The notes below the pieces were generated by a model. The model was given only the letters and a program-made list of their open reading frames with translations, had not been told where the DNA came from and ran no database searches. From contig VLTH01000001.1 in NCBI GenBank assembly GCA_008125075.1, forward strand, positions 716,571-780,570: a DNA stretch of 64,000 bases, given 5' to 3'. The DNA is from Acetivibrio alkalicellulosi (GTDB taxonomy: Bacteria > Bacillota > Clostridia > Acetivibrionales > Acetivibrionaceae). Numbering within the stretch: position 1 is the stretch's first letter; the number at the start of each line of letters is the position of its first letter. Shown piece by piece: positions 36,080-47,595 of the stretch. The position numbers were made by a program, and so were the translations under genes.

Positions 36080-37180
36080 TCATTTATAAATCAATTTATT
36101 TTTTCCAGAGGACTTGGCTGTATAAAGTCGATTGTCTGCAAGATTTAATAAACTTTCTATATTATCTGACATATTTTCATCAAAACATGCAAATCCAATA
36201 CTAATTGTTATCCGCCCATTTTTTATTTCATCATTAAAATCAAAGTTATGCTCTTCAACTTCTTTTCGAATTCGTTCCGCGGCCATTATGGCTCCGTCTT
36301 TAGAAGGTCTGGTAAATAGCACTACAAATTCTTCTCCACCATATCTACATATTAAATCTCTTGAAAAAGTGCTCTTCTTTATAATTTCAACAACTTGAAT
36401 TATTACATTATCACCTGTTAAATGACCATAAGTATCATTAATTTTTTTAAAATTATCTATATCAATAATAGCTATTCCGAAGTTTACTTGTTGATTAGCT
36501 TCTGTTTTATAATTAATCTCATTTAATAGCCTTTTAAGTTCAATGTCCACATATTCATTAAAAAATCTTCTATTATAAACTCCTGTAAGACTATCAGTAT
36601 CAGCTACAGTTTTTAATTTCTCGTTTAGAATACTTGTTTCCAAATAAAATTTATAAAATATTGATGTTAGAAGAGATATTATAACTATAATGTTAATAAA
36701 TCCAATAACATTGACAGCAAATGTGTTAGTATTATATAGTGGAGAATATTTAAGTATATAAGCAAATGTAAAGATATATAGAGAACTAGTTAATGCTACT
36801 TCAATAAGCTTTATATACAATTTTAAAAATGTGGAAAACATTATAACACTGCAGATAGCTATGGAATAAAAACTGAAATTACTTTCCCAGCCAAGACATA
36901 AAGTAGCAAGTGCTGCATGTAATGTTATTTCAATTATAGCAAGATGATAAGCTAAATTTAATAGACCCTTTTTGTTGATTATTAAATTAATTGAAAATAT
37001 TATACAGCTAAGAACATTAAAACTTGCCATTAAATATACTTCAGTAAAAAAGAAAAAAATCAAAAGTGCTACATGAATTACGAGACAAAGAATATATAAA
37101 TGACTTGAAAATAAGTAAAACCTTAAATCATCATTTTTTATATTTTCATTATTAGGATTAATTATTTTAGGAAGTACCAT
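36080..37180 (-). CDS. Membrane-bound diguanylate cyclase (GGDEF)
   Basis: 366 residues. The N-terminal 185 or so residues form about six hydrophobic helices (MASE-like sensor without a recognised ligand site). The C-terminal GGDEF domain has the D-x-LT-x-x-x-NRR start (DSLTGVYNRRFF), the metal and substrate segment IDIDNFKKINDTYGH, and the active-site RYGGEEF near residue 288. This is the catalytically competent GGEEF variant that makes c-di-GMP from GTP. The inhibitory I-site RxxD is absent: FSRD occupies that position. It is transcribed away from the cellulase genes. A c-di-GMP signal for surface attachment or substrate binding is possible but not shown by the sequence. Confidence 0.93.
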   Translation of the reverse strand: MVLPKIINPNNENIKNDDLRFYLFSSHLYILCLVIHVALLIFFFFTEVYLMASFNVLSCIIFSINLIINKKGLLNLAYHLAIIEITLHAALATLCLGWESNFSFYSIAICSVIMFSTFLKLYIKLIEVALTSSLYIFTFAYILKYSPLYNTNTFAVNVIGFINIIVIISLLTSIFYKFYLETSILNEKLKTVADTDSLTGVYNRRFFNEYVDIELKRLLNEINYKTEANQQVNFGIAIIDIDNFKKINDTYGHLTGDNVIIQVVEIIKKSTFSRDLICRYGGEEFVVLFTRPSKDGAIMAAERIRKEVEEHNFDFNDEIKNGRITISIGFACFDENMSDNIESLLNLADNRLYTAKSSGKNKLIYK

Positions 37181-37410
37181 TTTAAACCTCCTGTTTATTT
37201 TTAAATTAATGTTATAGTAATTGATTTTAAGACAATAAAAGGTTTAGATTTTGAGTAATTTATCAATGTTTAGTGACTTAATTATATTTCGGCAAATTTT
37301 TAAAATAACTTAAAGCCTAAATAGATTAAATTCAGCCAATAGATAGTAAGCATAATTTGTTGAAATACAGTAAGTGAAATTTGTTAGAAATTGATTTTTA
37401 TGCTTGAAAA
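37181..37410. other. Divergent intergenic region upstream of the first GH9 gene
   Basis: This AT-rich spacer separates the divergent diguanylate cyclase and GH9 genes. Apart from the conserved promoter block at 37411-37461 listed separately, I see no coding sequence or strong hairpin here. Confidence 0.4.
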
Positions 37411-37461
37411 ATTGACTTTTATGATTTTGAGTATTATAAAACAAAACTAATTACGAAATAT
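37411..37461 (+). promoter_or_regulatory. Conserved cellulosomal promoter block, SigI-like (copy 1)
   Basis: A 51-bp block starting ATTGAC and ending ACGAAATAT is identical to 45077-45127 at 43 of 51 positions without gaps, though the downstream genes are unrelated at this level (GH9 and GH11). It lies 111 bp before the GH9 start codon. The CGAA core is reminiscent of the -10 element of SigI-type sigma factors; the assignment to SigI is inference. Confidence 0.6.
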
Positions 37462-37572
37462 AATTGTAGATAAAAAGGTATCTACTAAATTCTGAAAGAA
37501 ATTACTCTGTGTTATAAATATATCACCATTACATAGAGTGGTAGATATACGTTTTTTTAGGAGGGGTATGTA

Positions 37573-39681
37573 ATGAAAAGGGTGAGTTTATTGATTATGC
37601 TTACTATTTGTATTGTAAGCATAATGCCACAGTGGGTTATGGCTAAGGAAGAAAAATTCAACTATGTTGATGCATTTGCAAAATCAATTCTATTTTATGA
37701 GGCAAATTGGTGTGGTCCTGATGCAGGAAACAACAGAATAAAATGGCGCGGACCATGTCATGTGGATGATGGAAAAGATGTAGGTCTTGACTTGACAGGA
37801 GGATTTCATGATTGTGGAGATCATGTAAAATTTGGATTGCCACAATGCGCTTCGGCTTCTAATCTAGCATGGGCGTATTATGAATTCAAAGATGTTTTTA
37901 TTGAAAAAGGTCAGGATGAATATATGCTCAATATTTTAAAACATTTTTGTGATTACTTTATAAAATGCTTTCCCAATGATAAGACATTTTATTATCAGTT
38001 GGGTGATGGAGATATAGATCATGAGTACTGGGGACCACCAGAACTTCAAAGGTGTGACAGACCTACATATTATGTAGCAACTCCAGAAGACCCAGGTTCA
38101 GACGTTGCTGGAAATGCAGCGGCAGCATTGGCGTTAATGTACCTAAACTACAAAGACAGGGACTTAGAATACGCAGAGAAATGCTTGGCTTATGCAAAAG
38201 ATCTCTACACATTTGGAATGACATATAGAGGAAACAGCAAAGGTCAAACGTACTACTTGCCTAGAGATTATCTAGATGAACTAATGTGGGGTTCTGTCTG
38301 GCTCTATGTTGCTACAAATGATCAGAAATATATGGACAATGTTGAGTCGTTGATGATTGAAAAAAACATCACCGAAGGAAACATGTTTAGTGACCATTGG
38401 ACACAGTGTTGGGACTATGTTTTGACAGGTGTGTTTATAAAACTTGCTACACTTTCACCTAATCCAATTTATAAAATAATTGCTGAAGATCATCTAGACT
38501 ACTGGCAGAATCGAATAAGAACTACTCCAGGAGGACTAAAACATCTTGACAGTTGGGGCGTTTGCAAGTATCCAGCAGCAGAGAGTATGGTGCAGCTTGT
38601 GTACTATAAAGAAACAGGGGAGCAAAAATATCTAGATTTTGCAAAAAGTCAAATTGACTATATTTTAGGAGACAATCCAAATAACATGTCTTACATGGTT
38701 GGATTTGGAGATAATTATCCTCAGTTTCCTCATCACAGGGCTGCAAGTGGAAGACTTGAAGGACCACCAGCTGATGAACATAAGTCAATGCCTCAAAGAC
38801 ATATACTTTATGGTGCTCTTGTGGGGGGCGCAGATATTAACGATGAATATCGTGATGTTGTAGATGACTATGTTTACAGTGAGACAGGATTGGACTATAA
38901 TGCAGGACTAGTTGGTGCACTGGCAGGAATGTCAAAATATTTCGGAAAAGATCAATTTCCAGAAGAAACTCCAGGTATTGAGGGGCATGCCCCAGAATAC
39001 TATGCTGAAGCAAAAATATATAAAGAAACTTCAACAGGAGTAACTATTGACCTGAATATGTATAATATCATTACATCACCTCCTCAATATGAAAAAGGTT
39101 TGTCATTTAAGTATTTTGTTGATTTATCAGAGTATATTTCTGACGGAATTAATATTTCAAAATTTACAACTGATATATATTACTCTCCTGCAAATGCTGA
39201 AATATCTAAACTTAAGCCATGGGATGAAGATAAAAACATTTATTATGTAGAAGTAACTTTTCTTGATGGATTGTATGCAAGAACTTATGTGCAATTTGCA
39301 ATAAACTTCTATGAAAACAGCCTTTGGGATTCTTCTAATGATTTTTCAAATGTAGGATTAACGGATACTTATTCTAAAATAAAAAATATTCCAATATATA
39401 AAAACGGTGTACAGGTATTTGGAAAAGATCCTTCTGGAGGAGAACCAGATCCAAAACCTACAGACTTTATTATAGGAGATTTAAATGGTGATGGAGTTGT
39501 TAATTCAACAGATTGTGTTTTGTTAAGAAGGTATTTATTAGAGATTATAACTGAGTTTCCAGATAAGAATGGTTTGAAGGCTGCTGATGTAGACGGAAAC
39601 GGTACTATTAATTCTATAGATTATGTTTATATGAGAAGGTATGTATTAAGTATTATTTCTGAGTTTCCTGTGAGAAATTAA
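37573..39681 (+). CDS. Cellulosomal GH9 endoglucanase, GH9-CBM3c-dockerin
   Basis: 702 residues behind AGGAGGGG. Signal peptide about 1-24, then a GH9 catalytic domain (about 28-465) with the catalytic aspartate pair in GGFHDCGDHVKFG (Asp80, Asp83), HHRAASGR near 390, and the region of the acid glutamate in YSETGLDYNAG. A CBM3c module (about 473-618, YFVDLSEY ... NGVQVFGKDP) follows directly, as in processive theme-B GH9 enzymes such as Cel9F and Cel9Q, where it feeds single chains to the active site. A type I dockerin (about 630-702) ends it. It hydrolyses beta-1,4-glucan in cellulose outside the cell, attached to the scaffoldin. Confidence 0.96.
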   Translation: MKRVSLLIMLTICIVSIMPQWVMAKEEKFNYVDAFAKSILFYEANWCGPDAGNNRIKWRGPCHVDDGKDVGLDLTGGFHDCGDHVKFGLPQCASASNLAWAYYEFKDVFIEKGQDEYMLNILKHFCDYFIKCFPNDKTFYYQLGDGDIDHEYWGPPELQRCDRPTYYVATPEDPGSDVAGNAAAALALMYLNYKDRDLEYAEKCLAYAKDLYTFGMTYRGNSKGQTYYLPRDYLDELMWGSVWLYVATNDQKYMDNVESLMIEKNITEGNMFSDHWTQCWDYVLTGVFIKLATLSPNPIYKIIAEDHLDYWQNRIRTTPGGLKHLDSWGVCKYPAAESMVQLVYYKETGEQKYLDFAKSQIDYILGDNPNNMSYMVGFGDNYPQFPHHRAASGRLEGPPADEHKSMPQRHILYGALVGGADINDEYRDVVDDYVYSETGLDYNAGLVGALAGMSKYFGKDQFPEETPGIEGHAPEYYAEAKIYKETSTGVTIDLNMYNIITSPPQYEKGLSFKYFVDLSEYISDGINISKFTTDIYYSPANAEISKLKPWDEDKNIYYVEVTFLDGLYARTYVQFAINFYENSLWDSSNDFSNVGLTDTYSKIKNIPIYKNGVQVFGKDPSGGEPDPKPTDFIIGDLNGDGVVNSTDCVLLRRYLLEIITEFPDKNGLKAADVDGNGTINSIDYVYMRRYVLSIISEFPVRN

Positions 39682-39819
39682 TTAGGAATACAGAAAAATA
39701 TAACTTCCACTATTATTTCATCATGGGCTTATTTGATGATAAATAGGCTCCTTGAAAAGAGGAAGAGAAGAATGGTATATATTAACTTGTAAATGAAAAA
39801 ATGATTTAGGGGGATTAAA

Positions 39820-42681
39820 ATGAATAATATAAAAAGAACACAGATATTAACAAAAATTTTACTCTGTATATTTATTATTGGGCAGCTATTTTCATCAAGT
39901 TATGCAAATTCGGCACCACCTGAAGATTTTAAACCAGCTCCAAACTGGGAGAGTTATAATCACTTCAACTTTGCCGAGGCACTTCAAAAATCAATTTACT
40001 TTTATGATGCTCAAAAATGTGGACCAGAGGCTGATTGCGACAACGGTGGAAGACTTGAGTGGAGAGGTGCATGCCATGAAAAAGATGCTCAAATTCCATT
40101 TAAAGACACAAACCTTTCAGAGGATTTTATTAATAAATATAGGCATATTCTTGACCCTAATGGAGATGGAACAATGGATCTTCATGGAGGCTTTCATGAT
40201 GCAGGGGATCATGTGCGATTTGGTTTACCTCAGAGTTATTCGTCAGGTACTTTAGGCTGGGGTTTTATTGAATTCAGGGAATCATATAAGGCCATTGGAG
40301 CAGAGGAACATATGCTGGAGATTTTAAGGCATTTTACAGATACATATTTAAGATGTTCCTTTCTTGATGAAGATGGTAATATGATTGCTTTTGCTTACAT
40401 GATAGGAGAGGGAGATGGAGATCATACCTATTGGGGACCACCGGAGCTATATCCGGAATACATTCCAAGGCCTGCAGAATTTGCTACTGCAGAAACTCCT
40501 GGAAGTGATGTTTGTGCCAGCACAGCTGCATCACTATGCACATCATATTTGATTTTTAAGGATTCTGACCCAGAATATGCACAGAGGTGTCTCACTGTTG
40601 CAAAGGCAATGTATGATTTTGCCAAGAAATACAGAGGGCTAAATAATGGTGCTGGTTACTATACTTCTGATTATGATGAAGATGAACTGGCTTGGGCAGC
40701 AGTATGGCTTTACGAATGTACTGGAAATATGGACTACATAAACGATATAATGTCAGTTGATGATAGCGGAAACTATACTGGGTTTATAAAAAAAATAATA
40801 CCAGAAACTTACAATACCAATGTTTGGTATAATTCATGGGTTCATTGTTGGGATGCAGTATGGGGAGGCGTGTTTTTAAAATTAAACCAGCATTTTCCGA
40901 ACAATGAACTGTATAGGTTTATTGCACGTTGGAATGTAGAATTCTTATCAGGTGGTGCAGCAAAACATGAGGACCCTAATGATGTTAATTATATTAGGAC
41001 ATCTCCTGCTGGATATACAATGATAAATGGATGGGGATCTGCTAGGTACAATACTGCTGCTCAGTTATCTGCACTTGTGTACATGAAAAACAATCCCGAA
41101 AGGACGGATTTCGGTGAGTGGGCAAAAGGTCAAATGGAATACATTATGGGAAAAAACCCTATGGGATACTCATATATAGTTGGTTATGGTTATGAGCAGG
41201 GTTTGCCTTATGTAGAATATCCACATCACAGAGCGGCTCATGGTTCAAAGACAAATAGCATGAATGATCCAGAAGAGCATAGACATATCTTATGGGGAGC
41301 ACTTGCAGGTGGACCAGATTTAAATGATTATCATATAGATAAAACTACTGAATACGCATATAATGAAGTTGCAACTGATTATAATGCTGCTTTTGTTGGA
41401 GCTTGCGCAGGGTTATTTCATTTTTATGGACAAGATCATAAACCAATACCAAATTTTCCACATAAAGAAGAGAGAGTTGATGATTACTACTGTATGACAC
41501 GTATTGAAAGGGAAACTAATTCAAGTACACAAATTGTATTACGCTTGCATAATGAGTCCAGTCAACCTCCACGTTTTCAAACTGAAATGATGGTGAAATA
41601 TTTTTTAAATATTAGTGAACTTATAGAAAATGGACAAGGTATTGATGATGTGATATTTGCCATTGAATTTGACGAGCAGCTTTCAAAACAGCAAGAGCCG
41701 GTCAAATACAGAGGACCTTTTAAATGGGATGATGCTGGAACATATTATTATGAACTAGATTGGAGTGGAAATAAAATATATGGAGATAGGGAACTACAGA
41801 TTTCCTTTACAGCAAAACAGGATTCTAATTTCATGACCCATTGGGATCCGACCAATGACTATAGTAGGAAAAATGTAACAAGCACTTATGCAATAAATAA
41901 AAATATACCTGTTTATTTAAATGGAGTTAAGGTATTTGGAGAAGAACCACCTAAGCTATCTCCAACACCTAAGCCAACATTTGATCCAGCTAATCCAATT
42001 GAAAATAATGCCTTAATAAGCGTACAATACAAGTGTGGTTTAGAGGATACTACTAAAAACACAATAAGAGCTACAATAAATATTAAGAATATTGGAACTG
42101 TGCCAATTAATTTATCTGATATAAAGATACGATACTGGTTTACAAATGACGGTAACGCTCAGAATTTGTTTGTATGTGAATATGCACCTTTTGGAACGGA
42201 TAAAGTAATTGGAGAAATTCACGGCATTGAAAATCCTGTGGAAAATGCTGATACCTATTGTGAGATTAGCTTTACAAATGAGGCAGGGAGGCTTCCAGTG
42301 GGAGGAAGCACAGGAGATATTCCTTTTAGAATTGAATGCGAGTCAGTTTATGATCAGACAAATGACTATTCAGTTAATTTAACCATGACTAATGAGCTTG
42401 GAGATAATAACAAAATAACTGCTTATGTAATGGGTGCTCTTAAATACGGAATTGAGCCTGTTGACATTAGCTCTGTTATTCTAGGTGACTTAGACGGTAA
42501 TGGAAGGATAGACTCAACTGACTTGGTGATTATGAGAAGACATATCCTTGAGATTATGTATATAAAGCCTGAATACCTTGAAAGGGCAGATGTAAATGGT
42601 GATAAAGTTATTAATTCGACTGATTATATTTTATTAAAAAGGTATATTCTTGGTATAATAACTTCTTTTCCAGCTAAATAG
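39820..42681 (+). CDS. Cellulosomal GH9 cellulase, GH9-CBM3c-CBM3-dockerin
   Basis: 953 residues behind AGGGGG. Signal peptide about 1-30; GH9 domain about 48-545 with GGFHDAGDHVRFG (Asp127, Asp130), YPHHRAAHG and NEVATDYNAAFVGA motifs; CBM3c about 556-705; a short Pro/Thr linker (about 708-726); a second CBM3 (about 726-885, family-typical YWFTNDG); and a dockerin (886-953). Having both CBM3c and a further CBM3 in a dockerin protein resembles non-cellulosomal Cel9I-type layouts joined to a dockerin, so the enzyme may bind crystalline cellulose itself as well as through the scaffoldin. It lies 138 bp after the first GH9 gene, same strand, possibly co-transcribed. Confidence 0.96.
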   Translation: MNNIKRTQILTKILLCIFIIGQLFSSSYANSAPPEDFKPAPNWESYNHFNFAEALQKSIYFYDAQKCGPEADCDNGGRLEWRGACHEKDAQIPFKDTNLSEDFINKYRHILDPNGDGTMDLHGGFHDAGDHVRFGLPQSYSSGTLGWGFIEFRESYKAIGAEEHMLEILRHFTDTYLRCSFLDEDGNMIAFAYMIGEGDGDHTYWGPPELYPEYIPRPAEFATAETPGSDVCASTAASLCTSYLIFKDSDPEYAQRCLTVAKAMYDFAKKYRGLNNGAGYYTSDYDEDELAWAAVWLYECTGNMDYINDIMSVDDSGNYTGFIKKIIPETYNTNVWYNSWVHCWDAVWGGVFLKLNQHFPNNELYRFIARWNVEFLSGGAAKHEDPNDVNYIRTSPAGYTMINGWGSARYNTAAQLSALVYMKNNPERTDFGEWAKGQMEYIMGKNPMGYSYIVGYGYEQGLPYVEYPHHRAAHGSKTNSMNDPEEHRHILWGALAGGPDLNDYHIDKTTEYAYNEVATDYNAAFVGACAGLFHFYGQDHKPIPNFPHKEERVDDYYCMTRIERETNSSTQIVLRLHNESSQPPRFQTEMMVKYFLNISELIENGQGIDDVIFAIEFDEQLSKQQEPVKYRGPFKWDDAGTYYYELDWSGNKIYGDRELQISFTAKQDSNFMTHWDPTNDYSRKNVTSTYAINKNIPVYLNGVKVFGEEPPKLSPTPKPTFDPANPIENNALISVQYKCGLEDTTKNTIRATINIKNIGTVPINLSDIKIRYWFTNDGNAQNLFVCEYAPFGTDKVIGEIHGIENPVENADTYCEISFTNEAGRLPVGGSTGDIPFRIECESVYDQTNDYSVNLTMTNELGDNNKITAYVMGALKYGIEPVDISSVILGDLDGNGRIDSTDLVIMRRHILEIMYIKPEYLERADVNGDKVINSTDYILLKRYILGIITSFPAK

Positions 42682-42696
42682 CTTTCATTATTGGTT

Positions 42697-42737
42697 CACT
42701 AAAAGCCTTATTTGATGTGAAATAGGGTGATTTAGTG
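42697..42737 (+). terminator. Hairpin after the GH9-CBM3c-CBM3 gene
   Basis: CACTAAA (42697-42703) pairs with TTTAGTG (42731-42737), with further pairing of CCTTATTT and AAATAGGG inside. It sits 16 nt after the stop codon. It directly abuts the repeat element that follows and may in part belong to it. Confidence 0.5.
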
Positions 42738-42740
42738 AGT

Positions 42741-42825
42741 GTGAAGAAAAACATGGAAGAAACATTGTGAAGCATTTACAGTCTCTAGACTGCGTAACTT
42801 AAGTTTCTGGAATGTTTTTCTTCAC
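42741..42825. repeat. MITE-like repeat family R2, full copy
   Basis: Perfect 14-bp terminal inverted repeats, GTGAAGAAAAACAT (42741-42754) and its complement (42812-42825), enclose 57 bp. The right half (42772-42830) matches 47596-47660 at roughly 80%, and shorter pieces recur near 54062-54095 and, reversed, near 60966-60995. There is no coding capacity. Small size, inverted ends and multiple copies fit a miniature inverted-repeat element or a repeated RNA hairpin. Confidence 0.6.
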
Positions 42826-42878
42826 TTTAAAAATATATGCACACTTTTAGTAGAAGTGAAAAGGGGGAATACCATTTG

Positions 42879-43295
42879 ATGTTTGAAGAATTATTCATGG
42901 TACACGTGGAAATCAAAGAAGAAATTTTGTTAAATAACCTTTATGGAGATAGTGTTGTGATGATTTCTTTTACAGGTAGTGCTACAGGTAAGTACTTTAC
43001 AGGTAAAGTGCTATCTGGAGGTGTTGACACTCAGATTATAGAAAAGCAAAGAGATAGGCATATTATATCAGCTAGATATATGCTTGAAGGAAAAGATATC
43101 AATGGGCAAAAATGTAAAATTTATATTGAGAATAATGGCTACGCAATAAAAGAATCAGGTAACGTGTTGTTTAGAACTTACCCTAAAATTATCACAGACA
43201 GTAAGGCATTGAATTTTTTTAACCAGGAACTATTGACAGGGGAAGTAATTCATACGGATATAGGACTGAATATAAAGTTTTATAGGGCTATATAA
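42879..43295 (+). CDS. DUF3237 family protein
   Basis: 138 residues from ATG 42879, preceded at 11 nt by AAGGGGG; the frame is open back to 42837, but that ATG directly follows a repeat and has no ribosome-binding site. The sequence is a small beta-barrel protein of the DUF3237 family: LYGDSVVMISFTGSATG, a GGVDTQI loop and the conserved ARYMLEG strand. The function of the family is unknown. It has no signal peptide, so it is cytoplasmic, and it has no evident link to the flanking cellulase genes. Confidence 0.85.
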   Translation: MFEELFMVHVEIKEEILLNNLYGDSVVMISFTGSATGKYFTGKVLSGGVDTQIIEKQRDRHIISARYMLEGKDINGQKCKIYIENNGYAIKESGNVLFRTYPKIITDSKALNFFNQELLTGEVIHTDIGLNIKFYRAI

Positions 43296-43326
43296 TAAGT
43301 TACAAGATAAGAAAATAATTATGTGT

Positions 43327-44832
43327 CTATCTATTAAACAAGGGGATTTTTTTTAATAGTAGGTTACTATTGATCAAACTATAGCTTGCAGCAAGTGAAA
43401 AAATCGATATAGCTGGATAATGATATCTACTAGCAACTTCAACTAACATATGAAATGCAATCATGCCTGATATTATAATGTATAAAAAAACAATTTTATA
43501 ATGTTGTTTTTTCCTAATAACAATAAATGCACTAATTCCAAACAAAATTAACACTACATAATAATAGTAATTGCATAATAAAATTAATCTTTTAGAATTT
43601 CTAACGATATCTATACGGGAAGCATTTTCTTTATCTAATCCAGAAGAAATATATTTAATAATATCACTATCCTCACACCACATATTGTAATGTTTATTTT
43701 TAAGAAGTTGAACATTTTTAAAAGATTGAGATTTATATCTTGTAAGACCTCTTTTAAAAAGCTCATCATGTATTTCCTGATAATTAGGTTCTTTTTCTTT
43801 CATTAACTGCACCAACACATCTGAATCTTCTTTATTCCAGATACCTCCGTGATTGATATTTGAACCTACAAAAAAACTAAATCCACCTGATGACTTGGCG
43901 ATATCTTGATTTAATATTCTAATTATTGAAGTGTTAATAATATGAGAGGTCAAAAGAAAGAAAATTGGTAAAGCAATAAATACAATTAAACGAATTGCAC
44001 TATATTTTAAAAGTCCTTTGTGATTATTAAAAACAAAATAAAATATAGAAATTGAAATTATTAGTAACAAACCTAATGGTCGTATTGAGTTTGCTATTCC
44101 ACATAAAATGCCTAGGAGAGCAAAGTAGATTGCTGGTTTATAATCAATCTTGTTATAGTTAAAAATATGAAAGAAGAGAAAAATACATAATAACATGAGA
44201 AAGGTAAACAAATGTTCTGTTGCAACAAGAGAATTATAAAAAATTTGAGAAGGCCAGATTGCCCATAAAAGTGATGCAATAAGTCCGCATCTTTCATTTA
44301 AAATAGCTTTACCTATAAAGTATAAAAGTAAAACTATACCACAACTTAAAGCTATATTTAATAATTGTGCTATTATCACCTCTGCACCAAAGAGCTTATA
44401 AAAAATTGATAAAAATGATGGATAACCTATAACATGCGGAAAAAGTGAAATATAAGTATTTCCTTCTAAAGTACCATTAGCTAGTCTTGTGGCTAATCTA
44501 TGATAGGTGTGAAAATCTGACATAGGTACAACTTTTACAATGTTAATCCATATTAATCTTGTAATAGCTGTTAATAATACTGCTGAAACAATTAATTTAA
44601 CCTTATGTTTAGAAATAAAGCTACCATCTTTCAAAAAATACTTAGTTAGAAACAATAATACTATTGCTCCTAAAAACAATAATAGTATAAATGTATACAG
44701 TTTTAATGGACTATCCTTTAAAATAGGTATAGATGTTTTTGTTAGTGCTAAACTTAAAACTGTAATTGCAACAAAAAGAACCATTAATATAGAAAAAAAT
44801 AAAGTAGTTATATTCCTAATATTTTTAGTCAT
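43327..44832 (-). CDS. GT39-like membrane glycosyltransferase
   Basis: 501 residues with about ten or more membrane helices. The first extracytoplasmic loop contains an acidic residue in PMSDFHTYHRLATRLANG, followed by FPHVIGYPSFLSIFYKLFG, the pattern of GT-C enzymes of the ArnT/dolichyl-phosphate-mannose mannosyltransferase group (GT39, PMT_2). Such enzymes transfer a sugar from a polyprenyl-phosphate carrier to a lipid or protein outside the membrane. Acceptor and sugar are unknown. In a cellulosome-forming organism, glycosylation of Thr/Pro linkers (present in several neighbours) is an attractive possibility, but this is inference. It is convergent with the DUF3237 gene and divergent from the xylanase gene. 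Confidence 0.85.
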   Translation of the reverse strand: MTKNIRNITTLFFSILMVLFVAITVLSLALTKTSIPILKDSPLKLYTFILLLFLGAIVLLFLTKYFLKDGSFISKHKVKLIVSAVLLTAITRLIWINIVKVVPMSDFHTYHRLATRLANGTLEGNTYISLFPHVIGYPSFLSIFYKLFGAEVIIAQLLNIALSCGIVLLLYFIGKAILNERCGLIASLLWAIWPSQIFYNSLVATEHLFTFLMLLCIFLFFHIFNYNKIDYKPAIYFALLGILCGIANSIRPLGLLLIISISIFYFVFNNHKGLLKYSAIRLIVFIALPIFFLLTSHIINTSIIRILNQDIAKSSGGFSFFVGSNINHGGIWNKEDSDVLVQLMKEKEPNYQEIHDELFKRGLTRYKSQSFKNVQLLKNKHYNMWCEDSDIIKYISSGLDKENASRIDIVRNSKRLILLCNYYYYVVLILFGISAFIVIRKKQHYKIVFLYIIISGMIAFHMLVEVASRYHYPAISIFSLAASYSLINSNLLLKKIPLFNR

Positions 44833-44920
44833 TCTATTTCTCCTGTGGGTTTTTTTATATTTGTTGTAATTATATTATTATATTTTTAAATTTTACACAA
44901 GATATAAAAATTTTAGTCAT

Positions 44921-44990
44921 GTCTTTTTGATTTGCTGATATCTTTTCAAGTAAAATAGCAACTGATTTGTACGTATTTGTCTTTTAATCT
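44921..44990 (-). pseudogene. Degenerate copy of the 69-aa gene found at 52426-52635
   Basis: These 70 bases, including CTTTTCAAGTAAAATAGCAA, match 52542-52612 in the same order at roughly 80%. That segment encodes HKLVAIFPEKVSG in the intact gene. Flanking sequence is lost and the frame is broken, so this is a remnant of a duplicated small gene, lying in the spacer upstream of the GH11 xylanase. Confidence 0.6.
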
Positions 44991-45076
44991 AACTTGCCTT
45001 TATAATACATAGCAATATGGAACAGCAAAAATCTATCATAATAGGCAATTGTGAAATTGACTTATATTATTCTAAA

Positions 45077-45127
45077 ATTGACATTTGTTATTTTGAGTGT
45101 TTTAAAAAAAAATTAAATACGAAATAT
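45077..45127 (+). promoter_or_regulatory. Conserved cellulosomal promoter block, SigI-like (copy 2)
   Basis: Ungapped 51-bp match (43 identities) to the block upstream of the GH9 gene at 37573. It spans ATTGACATTTG through ACGAAATAT and ends 90 bp before the xylanase start codon. The rest of the 385-bp spacer (44833-45217) holds only a gene remnant. Confidence 0.6.
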
Positions 45128-45172
45128 TAAACATAGTGATTTGATGGTGTTTATTGTAAAAAGATATTTTAA

Positions 45173-47368
<2,196 letters not shown>

Positions 47369-47538
47369 AGAATCATGTTCTTATTGAATAAAGTTAAAAA
47401 GATTGAAATTTTATACTTATATTACTGTAGTATAAATTTGTATAAAGAAATCTCTTTTCATACTTCCATGGGGGTAGTACCTCATGGAGGTTCTCCCAAA
47501 AGTCTTATTTTAGGCGTATATTTACCCACGTAAAAAAA

Positions 47539-47590
47539 TCCAGGACTTTGCTTTCAATAAGGTGAAGTTCTGGACTTTTGTTACTTTTTT
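47539..47590 (+). terminator. Terminator-like hairpin downstream of the GH11 gene
   Basis: TCCAGGACTT (47539-47548) pairs with AAGTTCTGGA (47565-47574, one G-U pair) around a 16-nt loop, followed by CTTTTGTTACTTTTTT. It lies about 170 bp past the stop codon; the bases between form another possible small hairpin (CCATGGGG/CCTCATGG, about 47467-47488). Confidence 0.6.
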
Positions 47591-47595
47591 GAGGA

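Noticed and set aside
35957..36148. 63-aa plus-strand frame beginning with a hydrophobic segment
   Set aside because: No convincing ribosome-binding site, and its 3' half overlaps the end of the diguanylate cyclase gene antisense; no family resemblance. I leave it out as a gene.
47467..47530. Known riboswitch in the GH11-GH43 spacer
   Set aside because: A CCATGGGG/CCTCATGG hairpin is present, but I could not match it to any consensus known to me.
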